From contig NZ_CP109000.1 in NCBI RefSeq assembly GCF_036226605.1, positions 6,506,501 through 6,570,500 on the forward strand: a stretch of DNA of 64,000 nucleotides, given 5' to 3'. Below, in pieces: positions 24,624 to 32,398 of this stretch. This DNA comes from Streptomyces sp. NBC_00704 (GTDB lineage: Bacteria; Actinomycetota; Actinomycetes; Streptomycetales; Streptomycetaceae). Position 1 is the first letter of the stretch; each line of letters opens with the position of its first letter. Both the position numbers and the translations under genes were made by a program. Under the pieces are notes generated by a model. The model was given only the letters and a program-made list of their open reading frames with translations, did no database searches and was not told the DNA's origin.

Positions 24624-24640
24624 TTCAACAAAGTGTTGAC
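24624..24640 (+). promoter_or_regulatory. TTCAAC-N5-GTTGAM dyad before uraD operon
   Basis: TTCAACAAAGTGTTGAC: arms TTCAAC and GTTGAC around five bases, 79 bp upstream of the uraD start. The same 17-bp design occurs before allB (44704-44720, perfect) and aceB (42295-42311). No AllR-type box is seen in this promoter. Confidence 0.7.
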
Positions 24641-24718
24641 GTGGTGTCGTGCGGGGGCGTTAGCTGGCCGCAGCCCGCTCAAGCACGAAGGCCGTTCTCC
24701 GCGGCCACGGAGGCTCCC

Positions 24719-25240
24719 GTGACGTCGACTTCCCCGCTCCCGGGCCTGGCCCGGTTCAACGCCCTCGAGGAGTCCGCGGCCCGCGCCGCGCTCCTGGAGG
24801 CGTGCGCCTCCGCGGCGTGGGCGAGCCGAGTGCTCGCGGCCCGCCCCTACGCGTCCGCCGACGAGCTGTACGGGGCCGGCGACGCGGCCACGGCCGAACT
24901 GACCGACGCCGACCTGGCGGAGGCGATGGCCGGGCATCCGCCGATCGGCCGCCCGAAACCCGGCGACCCGGCCTCGGCGCGCGAGCAGCGCGGCATGGCC
25001 GGCGCCTCCGACCGGCTCAGGGCGGAGATGCTCGAACTGAACCTGGCCTACGAGGAGAGGTTCGGCCACGTCTTCCTGATCTGCGCCACCGGCCGCACCG
25101 CCGAGGAGATGCTCGACGCGGCCAGGGAGCGGATCGGCAACCCGCCGGAACGGGAGCGGGAGATCGTCCGCCGCGAACTGGGCAGGATCAACCGCATCCG
25201 CCTGGCCCGACTCGTCGAAGAGGACCGAGACACACCATGA
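24719..25240 (+). CDS. uraD: OHCU decarboxylase
   Basis: 173 aa. 2-oxo-4-hydroxy-4-carboxy-5-ureidoimidazoline decarboxylase, the last step from urate to (S)-allantoin. Landmarks are FNALEES at the start, GHPPIGRPK (the H-P-x-I-G motif with the catalytic His) near residue 78, and FGHVFLICATGRTAEEML near residue 115. The GTG at 24719 follows GGAGG. ATGA overlap couples it to uraH. The order uraD-uraH-uricase is a common actinobacterial operon. Confidence 0.93.
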   Translation: MTSTSPLPGLARFNALEESAARAALLEACASAAWASRVLAARPYASADELYGAGDAATAELTDADLAEAMAGHPPIGRPKPGDPASAREQRGMAGASDRLRAEMLELNLAYEERFGHVFLICATGRTAEEMLDAARERIGNPPEREREIVRRELGRINRIRLARLVEEDRDTP

Positions 25241-25644
25241 GCACCAGCACCACCGCTTCGGTGTCCACCCACATCCTGGACACCTCCGTCGGCCGCCCCG
25301 CCGCGGGCGTCGCCGTCCGGCTCGCGGCCCGCGGCGGCCGGGGAGCGGACTGGCAGGCGCTCGGCGGCTCCGCGACCGACGCGGACGGCCGGTGCAAGGA
25401 CCTGCCGGCGCTGCCGGAGGGAACCACCCACGTACGGCTCGACTTCGCCGTGGAGGCGTATTTCGAGCACCGAGACGACCAGCGAGCCGATGCGCAGCAG
25501 GACGCCCCCGCGAATCGGGACAGCGGTGCCGCCGGCGTGTTCTTCCCGGAGGTGGCGATCACGTTCGCCGTCGTGCCGGGCGAGCACTACCACACACCGC
25601 TGCTGCTCAACCCGTTCGGCTACTCCGTATACCGAGGGAGCTAG
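25237..25644 (+). CDS. uraH: 5-hydroxyisourate hydrolase
   Basis: 135 aa, transthyretin-related. N-terminal STHILDTSVGRPAAGV with the catalytic His, and the diagnostic C-terminus YHTPLLLNPFGYSVYRGS. It hydrolyses 5-hydroxyisourate, the uricase product, to OHCU. Compared with the usual 110-120 residues there is a polar insert of about 20 residues (after EAYFEHRDDQ) before FFPEVAITF; similar but shorter inserts occur in other Streptomyces. It is coupled to uraD by ATGA and lies five bases before the uricase gene. Confidence 0.95.
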   Translation: MSTSTTASVSTHILDTSVGRPAAGVAVRLAARGGRGADWQALGGSATDADGRCKDLPALPEGTTHVRLDFAVEAYFEHRDDQRADAQQDAPANRDSGAAGVFFPEVAITFAVVPGEHYHTPLLLNPFGYSVYRGS

Positions 25645-25649
25645 CAGAC

Positions 25650-26579
25650 ATGACCGACGCTTCACGCCCCGCCCGCCCCGTGACGCTGGGCCAGAACCAG
25701 TACGGCAAGGCCGAGAACCGGGTCGTCAGGATCACGCGGGACGGCGAGACCCACCACATCAAGGACCTCAACGTGTCCGTCGCGCTCAGCGGCGACATGG
25801 ACGAGGTCCACTACTCCGGATCCAACGCCAACGTCCTGCCGACCGACAGCACCAAGAACACGGTGTACGCGTTCGCCAAGGAGCACGGCATCGAGTCCGC
25901 CGAGCAGTTCGGCATCCACCTCGCCCGCCACTTCGTCACCTCGCAGGAGCCGATCCGGATCGCCCGCATCCGCGTCGAGGAGTACTCCTGGGAGCGGATC
26001 CGGACGCCCGGCACGGACGAGCACTCCTTCGTCCGCCGCGGCCAGGAGACCCGTCTGGCCCAGATCACCTACGACGGCTCGTCCTGGGAGGTCGTCTCCG
26101 GGCTCAAGGACCTCACCGTCATGAACTCGACGAACTCCGAGTTCTGGGGCTACGTCAAGGACGGGTACACCACCCTGCCCGAGACGCACGACCGGATCCT
26201 GGCGACCGACGTGACCGCCCGCTGGCGCCACAACTGGACCGACGACGCCCGGCCGGCGCCGGACTGGAACGAGTCGTACACGGAGGCGAGGAAGCACCTG
26301 CTGCTGGCCTTCGCCGAGACGTACTCGCTGTCCTTGCAGCAGACCCTCTACGCCATGGGCGCGCGGATCGTCGAGCACCGCGACGAGATCGACGAGGTGC
26401 GCTTCTCCCTCCCCAACAAGCACCACTTCCTGGTCGACCTGAAGCCGTTCGGGCTGAAGAACGACACCGCGGACGGCGCCGTGTACTTCGCCGCCGACCG
26501 GCCCTACGGCCTGATCGAGGGCACCGTCCTGCGGGACGGCTGCCAGGCCCGGATACCGGTGGACCTCACCAACCTCTGA
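25650..26579 (+). CDS. pucL: Uricase (urate oxidase)
   Basis: 309 aa, cofactor-free urate oxidase of the T-fold. Landmarks: LGQNQYGKAENRVVRITR at the N-terminus with the catalytic Lys region, LPTDSTKNTVYAFAKEHGI with the active-site Thr, SGLKDLTVMNSTNSEFWGYV, and the C-terminal LPNKHHFLVDL with His near residue 260. It oxidises urate to 5-hydroxyisourate and H2O2 in the cytoplasm. The ATG at 25650 has GAGGGAG upstream. Third gene of the uraD-uraH-pucL operon; AllB and allantoicase continue the pathway 18 kb away. Confidence 0.96.
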   Translation: MTDASRPARPVTLGQNQYGKAENRVVRITRDGETHHIKDLNVSVALSGDMDEVHYSGSNANVLPTDSTKNTVYAFAKEHGIESAEQFGIHLARHFVTSQEPIRIARIRVEEYSWERIRTPGTDEHSFVRRGQETRLAQITYDGSSWEVVSGLKDLTVMNSTNSEFWGYVKDGYTTLPETHDRILATDVTARWRHNWTDDARPAPDWNESYTEARKHLLLAFAETYSLSLQQTLYAMGARIVEHRDEIDEVRFSLPNKHHFLVDLKPFGLKNDTADGAVYFAADRPYGLIEGTVLRDGCQARIPVDLTNL

Positions 26580-26760
26580 CGGACCCCACCGCACCCCGCC
26601 CCTCACCCCCACCCACCTCTCCTGCGGCACCCGCGGCCGGGGCCCGGTCCCCGGCCGCGGCACTCAACTCCTCCAGGGTCATGCCGTGCCCGCTCCATCC
26701 GGGTCCACCGAGGGCCCGGCGAGGCCCACCGCGGGTCCACCGAGGGAAAAGGACGAAACC

Positions 26761-28140
26761 ATGGCAGCAGACCGGCGCATCGTCATCGAGAACTGTGCGA
26801 TCGCGACCGTCGACGCCGAGGACACCGAGCACGCGGACGGACACGTCGTCCTCGCGGGCAACCGCATCGAGTCGCTCGGCGCGGGCCCGGCCCCCCGGGG
26901 CCTGGAGAACGTCGCGCGCCGCATCGACGCCACCGGGCACCTGGTCACCCCCGGCCTGGTCAACACCCACCACCACTTCTACCAGTGGATCACCCGGGGC
27001 CTGGCCACCGACCACAACCTCTTCGACTGGCTGGTCGCCCTCTACCCCACGTGGGCGCGCATCGACGAGGAGATGGTCCGCGCCGCCGCCGAGGGTTCCC
27101 TGGCGATGATGGCCCGCGGCGGGGTCACCACCGCCATGGACCACCACTACGTCTTCCCGCGCGGCTCCGGCGACCTGTCCGGCGCCGTCATCGGCGCCGC
27201 CCGCGACATCGGCGTGCGCTTCACCCTCGCCCGCGGCTCCATGGACCGCGGCGAGAAGGACGGCGGTCTGCCCCCGGACTTCGCGGTGGAGACGCTCGAC
27301 GACGCCCTCGCCGCCACCGAGGAGACCGTCCGCCGCCACCACGACGCCTCCTACGACGCGATGACCCAGGTCGCCGTCGCCCCCTGCTCGCCGTTCTCCG
27401 TCTCCACCGAACTGATGCGCCAGGGCGCCGAACTGGCCCGCCGGCTCGGCGTGCGGCTGCACACCCACGGCTCGGAGACGGTCGAGGAGGAGAAGTTCTG
27501 CCACGAACTGTTCGGCATGGGCCCGACCGACTACTTCGAGTCCACCGGCTGGCTCGGCGAGGACGTGTGGATGGCGCACTGCGTCCACATGAACGACTCC
27601 GACATCGACGCGTTCGCCCGCACCGGGACCGGCGTCGCCCACTGCCCGTCGTCCAACGCCCGCCTCGCCGCGGGCATCGCCCGGGTCCCCGACATGCTGA
27701 AGGCCGGCGTCCCGGTAGGCCTCGGCGTCGACGGCACGGCCTCCAACGAGTCCGGCGAACTCCACACCGAACTGCGCAACGCCCTGCTCATCAACCGCCT
27801 CGGCGCCCACCGGGAGGCGGCCCTGAACGCCCGTCAGGCGCTGCGCCTGGGCACCTTCGGCGGGGCCCGGGTCCTCGGCCGGGCCCGGGAGACGGGCTCA
27901 CTGGAGCCGGGCAAGCTTGCCGACCTGGTGCTGTGGCGGATGGACACCCTCGCGCACGCCTCCATCGCCGACCCGGTGACCGCCCTCGTCTTCGGCGCGG
28001 CGGCCCCCGTCACCGCGTCCTTCGTGAACGGCCGTCAGATCGTCGAGGACGGACGGCCGCTGCACATCGACGAGGACGCCGTCGCCCGCTCGACCCGCGC
28101 GCAGGCGCGGCGGCTGGCACGGATCGCCGCGCAGGGCTGA
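26761..28140 (+). CDS. 8-oxoguanine deaminase (amidohydrolase superfamily)
   Basis: 459 aa. Metal site H70-x-H72 in LVNTHHHFYQW, then LHTHGSETVEEE, MAHCVHMNDSD and LGVDGTASNESGE (catalytic Asp). The tail SLEPGKLADLVLW is typical. The combination QWITRGL plus SNESGE fits 8-oxoguanine deaminase and the related isoxanthopterin/AtzB-like enzymes. The enzyme turns 8-oxoguanine into urate, feeding directly into the uricase operon just upstream (181-bp gap), so it probably recovers oxidised purines. The ATG at 26761 follows AAAAGGACG. Guanine deaminase is the alternative, but the motif pattern is less like it. Confidence 0.85.
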   Translation: MAADRRIVIENCAIATVDAEDTEHADGHVVLAGNRIESLGAGPAPRGLENVARRIDATGHLVTPGLVNTHHHFYQWITRGLATDHNLFDWLVALYPTWARIDEEMVRAAAEGSLAMMARGGVTTAMDHHYVFPRGSGDLSGAVIGAARDIGVRFTLARGSMDRGEKDGGLPPDFAVETLDDALAATEETVRRHHDASYDAMTQVAVAPCSPFSVSTELMRQGAELARRLGVRLHTHGSETVEEEKFCHELFGMGPTDYFESTGWLGEDVWMAHCVHMNDSDIDAFARTGTGVAHCPSSNARLAAGIARVPDMLKAGVPVGLGVDGTASNESGELHTELRNALLINRLGAHREAALNARQALRLGTFGGARVLGRARETGSLEPGKLADLVLWRMDTLAHASIADPVTALVFGAAAPVTASFVNGRQIVEDGRPLHIDEDAVARSTRAQARRLARIAAQG

Positions 28141-28295
28141 GCGGCCCCGAGGACTCCGGGCGAGGGGGACGGCCCTGGCCCGGACGCCGTGACCGGGGCG
28201 CGCGTTCATCGCGCGCCCCGGAACCGGCCCCCGCCGTCGCGGCCCCCGGCCCGTCCCGGAATGCCCGCACCGGCCGGCGGAAGCGGCCACGGAGA

Positions 28296-28427
28296 TCACC
28301 CGGGCGAACCGTGCCCCCGCCACGCCATGAGGTTCGCGAACAGCTCGGCCTGCTCGACGGCGTCGTCGAGCGCGTGATGGGTGTGCGGGCGCGTCGGCAG
28401 TCGGGTTTCACGTGTTCGTGCGGACAT
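28296..28427 (-). pseudogene. C-terminal remnant of a 3'-5' exonuclease (RNase T/DnaQ type)
   Basis: 43 codons. The segment THHALDDAVEQAELFANLM is the ExoIII motif (H-x4-D) and last helix of DEDDh exonucleases, where His and Asp are catalytic, and it ends naturally with a stop. The ExoI and ExoII motifs, about 120 residues upstream in real enzymes, are missing. An ATG happens to be in frame. I read it as the surviving 3' end of a deleted gene. It is the only thing I recognise in the 363-bp gap between 28141 and 28503. Confidence 0.6.
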
Positions 28428-28503
28428 GGGGCCCGATGATCGCAGCCGCCCGGCTGGGGCGGCACCCGGATTTCCGGATGTCCGGCCCGTGCCCGGGGAG
28501 GGG

Positions 28504-28926
28504 TCAGAGCCCGAACAGGGCCGGGTCGTCGGCGAGTTCCCGGAAGATGTTCTGCGGGTCGGCGACCATGCGGCGGGCCGTCAGGTCCAGCAGGCCTCCG
28601 ACGGCGGTGATCTCCGCGGCGACCGTGCCGTCCGTCTTGGTGACGGTCTGCTCGATGCGGAACGTCTTGCCGCCGCTCCACTCGAAGACGCACGACACGT
28701 CGACCTCGTCACCGGCGAGGAGTTCGCGCCGGTAGCGGATGGTGGTCTCCAGGGCGACGGGGCCCAGGCCCTTGCCGAGCAGTTCGGCCTGGGTGATGCC
28801 CGCCGCGTGCAGGAGCGACCAGCGAGCGTGCTCGGCGTAGTTGAGGTACACGCTCTGATTGAGGTGTCCCTGCACGTCGGTCTCGTATCCGCGGACGGTG
28901 ACCCGGACGGCGAACGGCTCGCTCAC
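28504..28926 (-). CDS. Acyl-CoA thioesterase (4HBT hotdog fold)
   Basis: 140 aa. The DVQGHLNQSVYLNYAEHARW segment carries the catalytic Asp and the turn of 4-hydroxybenzoyl-CoA thioesterase-type hotdog proteins; ETTIRYRRELLAGDEVDV and FRIEQTV follow in order. Such enzymes hydrolyse acyl-CoA or acyl-ACP thioesters; the acyl group is not predictable. GTG start with GGGGAGACA upstream. It is followed in the direction opposite to transcription by a hypothetical gene and probably forms its own unit. Confidence 0.88.
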   Translation of the reverse strand: MSEPFAVRVTVRGYETDVQGHLNQSVYLNYAEHARWSLLHAAGITQAELLGKGLGPVALETTIRYRRELLAGDEVDVSCVFEWSGGKTFRIEQTVTKTDGTVAAEITAVGGLLDLTARRMVADPQNIFRELADDPALFGL

Positions 28927-28993
28927 TGTCTCCCCTTCTCGTGGGACTTCTCGTGGGACGTCGATGCCCCGGACACCGATCTTGGCACGAGCT

Positions 28994-29641
28994 TCAGGCG
29001 CGGCGAGGGGAAGCCAGCAGATAGCGCGCTCGCGTGCGGGGCTCGGTGTGCTCGCCGACCTGCCAGCCCGCCTGCTCCAGGGTCGCCGCGCAGGCCCGCA
29101 GCGTCGCCTCGTCCGGCGCGTGCACGGCGACGGCCTCCGGCTGCGGGGTGCCCCGCACCCGGTAGCCGTCTCCCCCGCCGGGGCCGGCGGGGCGGTGGCC
29201 GGCCGCCTCCACGGCGAGGGCGGCGGCCCGCACGAGATGCGCGCGCTCCCAGCCGCAGGGCCGGTCCGTCCCGCCGTCCGGGTTGGTCATCCTGCGCAGT
29301 TCCAGCAGCCCCCGCCAGGCGCCGCGCACCTCGCGCAGCCGGGCGGGGCCGCGGTCCGCGCCGTCCTCCTCGCCGCCGACGCGCGCCGCGAACACCCCGC
29401 TGTCCGCGCCCGCCCCGGGGGCGTCGGCCGCGGGCCCGCCGGACGGGGGGCCGGGCACCGCCTCCCGCACGCGGTGGCCCGCGGGCGTCAGGAAGTGGTC
29501 GTGCGGCGGCCGGGGGTGCCGGAACGCCAGCCCGTGCCGGACCAGGGCCGTGAGCTGTGCCGGTGTGCCCTTCAGCCGCCCGGAGACCGGATCGGCGGCG
29601 TCGATCACGCGCCGCTGCGCGGCGGTCGGCGGTCGTGTCAC
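28994..29641 (-). CDS. Hypothetical protein with winged-helix-like N-terminus
   Basis: 215 aa, not recognised. Residues 1-60 (TAAQRRVIDAADPVSGRLKG, LTALVRHGLAFRHPRP, FLTPAGHRVREAV) have the look of a winged-helix domain with a C-terminal wing. The middle is a Gly/Pro/Ala-rich linker, and the last 110 residues (RMTNPDGGTDRPCGWERAHL, LRACAATLEQAGWQVGEHTE, RYLLASPRR) form an alpha/beta domain seen in streptomycete hypothetical proteins. GTG start with AAGGAG upstream. No neighbour suggests a role. Confidence 0.7.
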   Translation of the reverse strand: MTRPPTAAQRRVIDAADPVSGRLKGTPAQLTALVRHGLAFRHPRPPHDHFLTPAGHRVREAVPGPPSGGPAADAPGAGADSGVFAARVGGEEDGADRGPARLREVRGAWRGLLELRRMTNPDGGTDRPCGWERAHLVRAAALAVEAAGHRPAGPGGGDGYRVRGTPQPEAVAVHAPDEATLRACAATLEQAGWQVGEHTEPRTRARYLLASPRRA

Positions 29642-29689
29642 GGCGTGCTCCTTCCCGGTCTCGGGCCTTTCGCCCCGGTGCGTCCGAGG

Positions 29690-30289
29690 CTACGTCGGGG
29701 GACTGACATTCCAGGCGGCGATCACCGGCCGCCCGTGTTCCGTGCCGAGCCGGCACAGCGTCCCCGTCGCGAGCTGGAACAGCGCCCCGGCCGACGGGGG
29801 CAGTCCCAGCCGGCGGGCGGTGAGCACCCGCAGGAAGTGCCCGTGCGCCACGAGCACCACGCAGCCCTCGGTGCCGGCGAGCGCCTCGTCGGCCCTGGCC
29901 AGGACCCGGTCGGCGCGTTCCCCGACCTGCTCGGCCGTCTCCCCGGGGTGTTCGGGCGGCCCCGGTGTCACTCCGTCGCTGAACAGGAACCAGTCGGGCC
30001 TGGTGCGCTGGATCTCGGCGGTCGTCACGCCCTCGTAGCCGCCGTAGTCCCACTCGCGCAGGTCCGCGTCGAGCCGGAAGCCCGACAGCCCGATCAGTTC
30101 CGCGGTCTCGCGCGCCCGCTCCAGCGGGCTGACGAACGCCGCCCCGATCCGCTGCGCGCCGATCAGCGGCGCGAGCGCGCGCGCCTGTGCGCGGCCGCGG
30201 TCGGTCAGCGGGACGTCCGTGGAGCCGGTGTGGCGTCCGGAACGCGACCAGGAGGTCTCGCCGTGCCGGACGAGAAAGAGATCACCCAT
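29690..30289 (-). CDS. Histidine phosphatase family protein
   Basis: 199 aa, phosphoglycerate mutase-like fold. Catalytic LVRHGETSWSRSGRHTGSTD (RHG at residues 8-10), SPLERARETAELIG, EWDYGGYEGVTT with the proton-donor Glu, and VLVAHGHFLRVL with the second His. The family covers broad phosphatases (sugar phosphates, nucleotides, alpha-ribazole phosphate). It runs 29 bp after the aminotransferase and may share its message. ATG start has only a weak ribosome binding site. Confidence 0.9.
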   Translation of the reverse strand: MGDLFLVRHGETSWSRSGRHTGSTDVPLTDRGRAQARALAPLIGAQRIGAAFVSPLERARETAELIGLSGFRLDADLREWDYGGYEGVTTAEIQRTRPDWFLFSDGVTPGPPEHPGETAEQVGERADRVLARADEALAGTEGCVVLVAHGHFLRVLTARRLGLPPSAGALFQLATGTLCRLGTEHGRPVIAAWNVSPPT

Positions 30290-30318
30290 GGGACACAGGC
30301 TGGCACAGCCGGCCGGCG

Positions 30319-31527
30319 CTACTGCCGGTACCCGCTGAGGAACCGGCCGATCCTCCCGATCGCGGCCTCCAGGTCGTCCGCGTGCGGCAGGGTCAGGATG
30401 CGGAAGTGGTCGGGGGCGGGCCAGTTGAACCCGGTGCCCTGGACGACCTGGATCTTCTCCCGCAGCAGCAGGTCCAGGACGAACCTCTCGTCGTCGTGGA
30501 TCTTGTGCACCTTGGGGTCCAGGCGCGGGAACGCGTACAGCGAGCCCTTCGGCTTCACACAGGACACGCCGGGGATCTCGTTGAGCTTCTCCCAGGCGAC
30601 GGTGCGCTGTTCGTGCAGGCGGCCGCCGGGCGCGGTCAGTTCGTGGATGGACTGGCGGCCGCCGAGCGCGGCCTGGATGGCGTACTGGGCGGGCGCGTTG
30701 GCGCACAGCCGCATGGACGCCAGCATGGTCAGGCCCTCCAGGTAGTTCTTCGCGTGCTGTCTCGGGCCGGTGACCACGAGCCAGCCCGACCGGAAGCCGG
30801 CCACCCGGTAGGTCTTCGACAGGCCGCAGAAGGTCAGCACGACCAGGTCGGGGGCGAGCGCGGCGACCGAGTGGTGCACGGCGTCGTCGTACAGGATCCG
30901 GTCGTAGATCTCGTCGGCGAAGACCATCAGGCCGTGCCGGCGGGCGAGGTCGAGGATGCCCTCGATGATCTCCTTCGGGTAGACCGCGCCGGTGGGGTTG
31001 TTCGGGTTGATGATCACCACGGCCTTGGTGCGGTCGGTGATCTTCGACGCCATGTCGTCCAGGTCCGGGTACCAGTCGGCCTGTTCGTCGCACAGGTAGT
31101 GGACGGCCTTGCCGCCGGCGAGCGTGGTGACGGCCGTCCACAGGGGGAAGTCGGGGGCCGGGATGAGGATCTCGTCGCCGTCCTCGACGAGCGCCTGCAC
31201 GGCCATCGAGATCAGCTCGGAGATGCCGTTGCCGAGGTACACGTCGTCGACGCCGACCTCCAGGCCCAGCGTCTGGTAGCGCCCCGCCACCGCGCGCCGG
31301 GCCGACAGGACGCCGCGCGAGTCGGTGTAGCCGTGCGCCCGCGGCAGCATGCGGATCATGTCCTGGAGGATCTCCTCCGGCGCCTCGAAGCCGAACAGCG
31401 CGGGGTTGCCGGTGTTCAGGCGCAGGACGCTGTGGCCGGCCGCCTCCAGCGCGTCGGCGTGCTCGATCACCGGGCCGCGGATCTCGTAGCAGACCTCGCT
31501 CAGCTTGTTCGACTGCCGGAACTCCAT
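30319..31527 (-). CDS. AlaA/AlaT-like PLP aminotransferase
   Basis: 402 aa, fold type I class I/II aminotransferase. LRLNTGNPALFGFEAPEEIL is the family's start, INPNNPTGAVYPKEII contains the Asn that orients PLP, ADEIYDRILYDD carries the Asp, and FCGLSKTYRVAGFRSGW has the Schiff-base Lys. The whole pattern is close to glutamate-pyruvate aminotransferase AlaA, which forms alanine. Complete, ATG at 31527. It diverges from the HxlR gene, whose operator covers part of the 86-bp shared promoter and might also regulate it. Confidence 0.9.
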   Translation of the reverse strand: MEFRQSNKLSEVCYEIRGPVIEHADALEAAGHSVLRLNTGNPALFGFEAPEEILQDMIRMLPRAHGYTDSRGVLSARRAVAGRYQTLGLEVGVDDVYLGNGISELISMAVQALVEDGDEILIPAPDFPLWTAVTTLAGGKAVHYLCDEQADWYPDLDDMASKITDRTKAVVIINPNNPTGAVYPKEIIEGILDLARRHGLMVFADEIYDRILYDDAVHHSVAALAPDLVVLTFCGLSKTYRVAGFRSGWLVVTGPRQHAKNYLEGLTMLASMRLCANAPAQYAIQAALGGRQSIHELTAPGGRLHEQRTVAWEKLNEIPGVSCVKPKGSLYAFPRLDPKVHKIHDDERFVLDLLLREKIQVVQGTGFNWPAPDHFRILTLPHADDLEAAIGRIGRFLSGYRQ

Positions 31528-31566
31528 GCGCGCTCGCCCCTCCGGTTGATGTGTTGCTTGGTTTTA

Positions 31567-31606
31567 CCAAGTTCCAGCTTGGAAAGTCCAACGACATGTC
31601 TAGACT
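31567..31606 (+). promoter_or_regulatory. HxlR promoter and operator (leaderless)
   Basis: TTGGAA (31579-31584), 16 bp, TAGACT (31601-31606), then the ATG at 31614 eight bases on, so transcription probably starts at the ATG itself. Over the -35 lies CCAAG-N6-CTTGG (31567-31582) continued by TTGGA-AAG-TCCAA (31579-31591), giving three alternating CCAA/TTGG half-sites. The regulator is likely to repress itself here. Confidence 0.6.
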
Positions 31607-31613
31607 GCGTGCC

Positions 31614-32240
31614 ATGTCACCGCGCCGAAGCTACGACCAGTACTGTTCCGCCGCCCGTGCCCTCGACGTCGTGGGCGACCGCTGGACCCTGCTGATCGTC
31701 CGGGAACTGCTCGCCGGTCCGCGCCGCTACACCGACCTGCACGCCGACCTGCCCGGCGTGAGCACGGACGTCCTCGCCTCACGGCTGAAGGACATGGAGC
31801 GCGACGGGCTGGCCACCAGGCGCCGGCTGCCCCCGCCCGGCGCTGCCTACGTGTACGAACTCACCGGACGCGGCCGGGAGTTGCTGCCCGTGCTCCAGGC
31901 GCTCGGCGCGTGGGGCGAGCGCGAACTCGGCGAGCGGCGGCCCACCGACGCGCTGCGCGCGCACTGGTTCGCGCTGCCCCTGGCGCGCGGGCTGACGGGC
32001 GAGGGCGTCGTCGAAGTCCGCCTGGACGAGGGCGACTTCCACCTGTTCGTCGGCGCGCAGGACGGTCCCGTGTACGGGTACGGGCCCGCCCCGGTGGCGC
32101 CGGACGCCCGGCTCGACCTCGGCACGGACACCTGCACGGCCGTCGCCCAGGGGGAGTTGACGGTGCTCGACGCGGTGCGCTCCGGGAGGATCGCGGTGAG
32201 CGGCGACGGACCGCTGGCCAAGGAGCTGCGGGACGCCTGA
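31614..32240 (+). CDS. HxlR-family winged-helix regulator
   Basis: 208 aa. Residues 1-100 are the HxlR domain: YDQYCSAARALDVVGDRWTLLIVRELLAGPRRYTDL, LASRLKDMERDGLATRRRL, YELTGRGRELLPVLQALGAW. The extra 100-residue C-terminal domain, with an SCP2-like pattern (VEVRLDEGDFHLFVGAQD, TCTAVAQGELTVLDAVRSG, GDGPLAKEL), probably binds a hydrophobic ligand. I chose ATG 31614 because a -10 sequence ends eight bases before it. An ATG at 31596 is the alternative. It is divergent from the aminotransferase. Confidence 0.9.
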   Translation: MSPRRSYDQYCSAARALDVVGDRWTLLIVRELLAGPRRYTDLHADLPGVSTDVLASRLKDMERDGLATRRRLPPPGAAYVYELTGRGRELLPVLQALGAWGERELGERRPTDALRAHWFALPLARGLTGEGVVEVRLDEGDFHLFVGAQDGPVYGYGPAPVAPDARLDLGTDTCTAVAQGELTVLDAVRSGRIAVSGDGPLAKELRDA

Positions 32241-32310
32241 GGTCGCGGGAGGGGCGGGGCCCGCCGGAGAGCGCGGGCGCGAGGGCCGGGAAACCCCGCG
32301 GGGGGACGGC

Positions 32311-32344
32311 GATGGGACCGCCACCGTGCGGTGGCGGCCCCATC
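32311..32344. terminator. Bidirectional hairpin terminator
   Basis: GATGGG-a-CCGCCACC, loop GTGC, then GGTGGCGG-c-CCCATC: 14 base pairs with one mismatch, between the convergent HxlR gene and the membrane-protein operon. Confidence 0.88.
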
Positions 32345-32398
32345 GACCGTGCCCCGGAAGGGCGGTGACTTACCGTCAGGTTTGGGTCAGGCGGTCCG

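Noticed and set aside
28923..30053. 376-codon minus-strand frame over the hypothetical and phosphatase genes
   Set aside because: Arg/Gly/Ala-rich shadow in another frame; the overlapped genes show real motifs.
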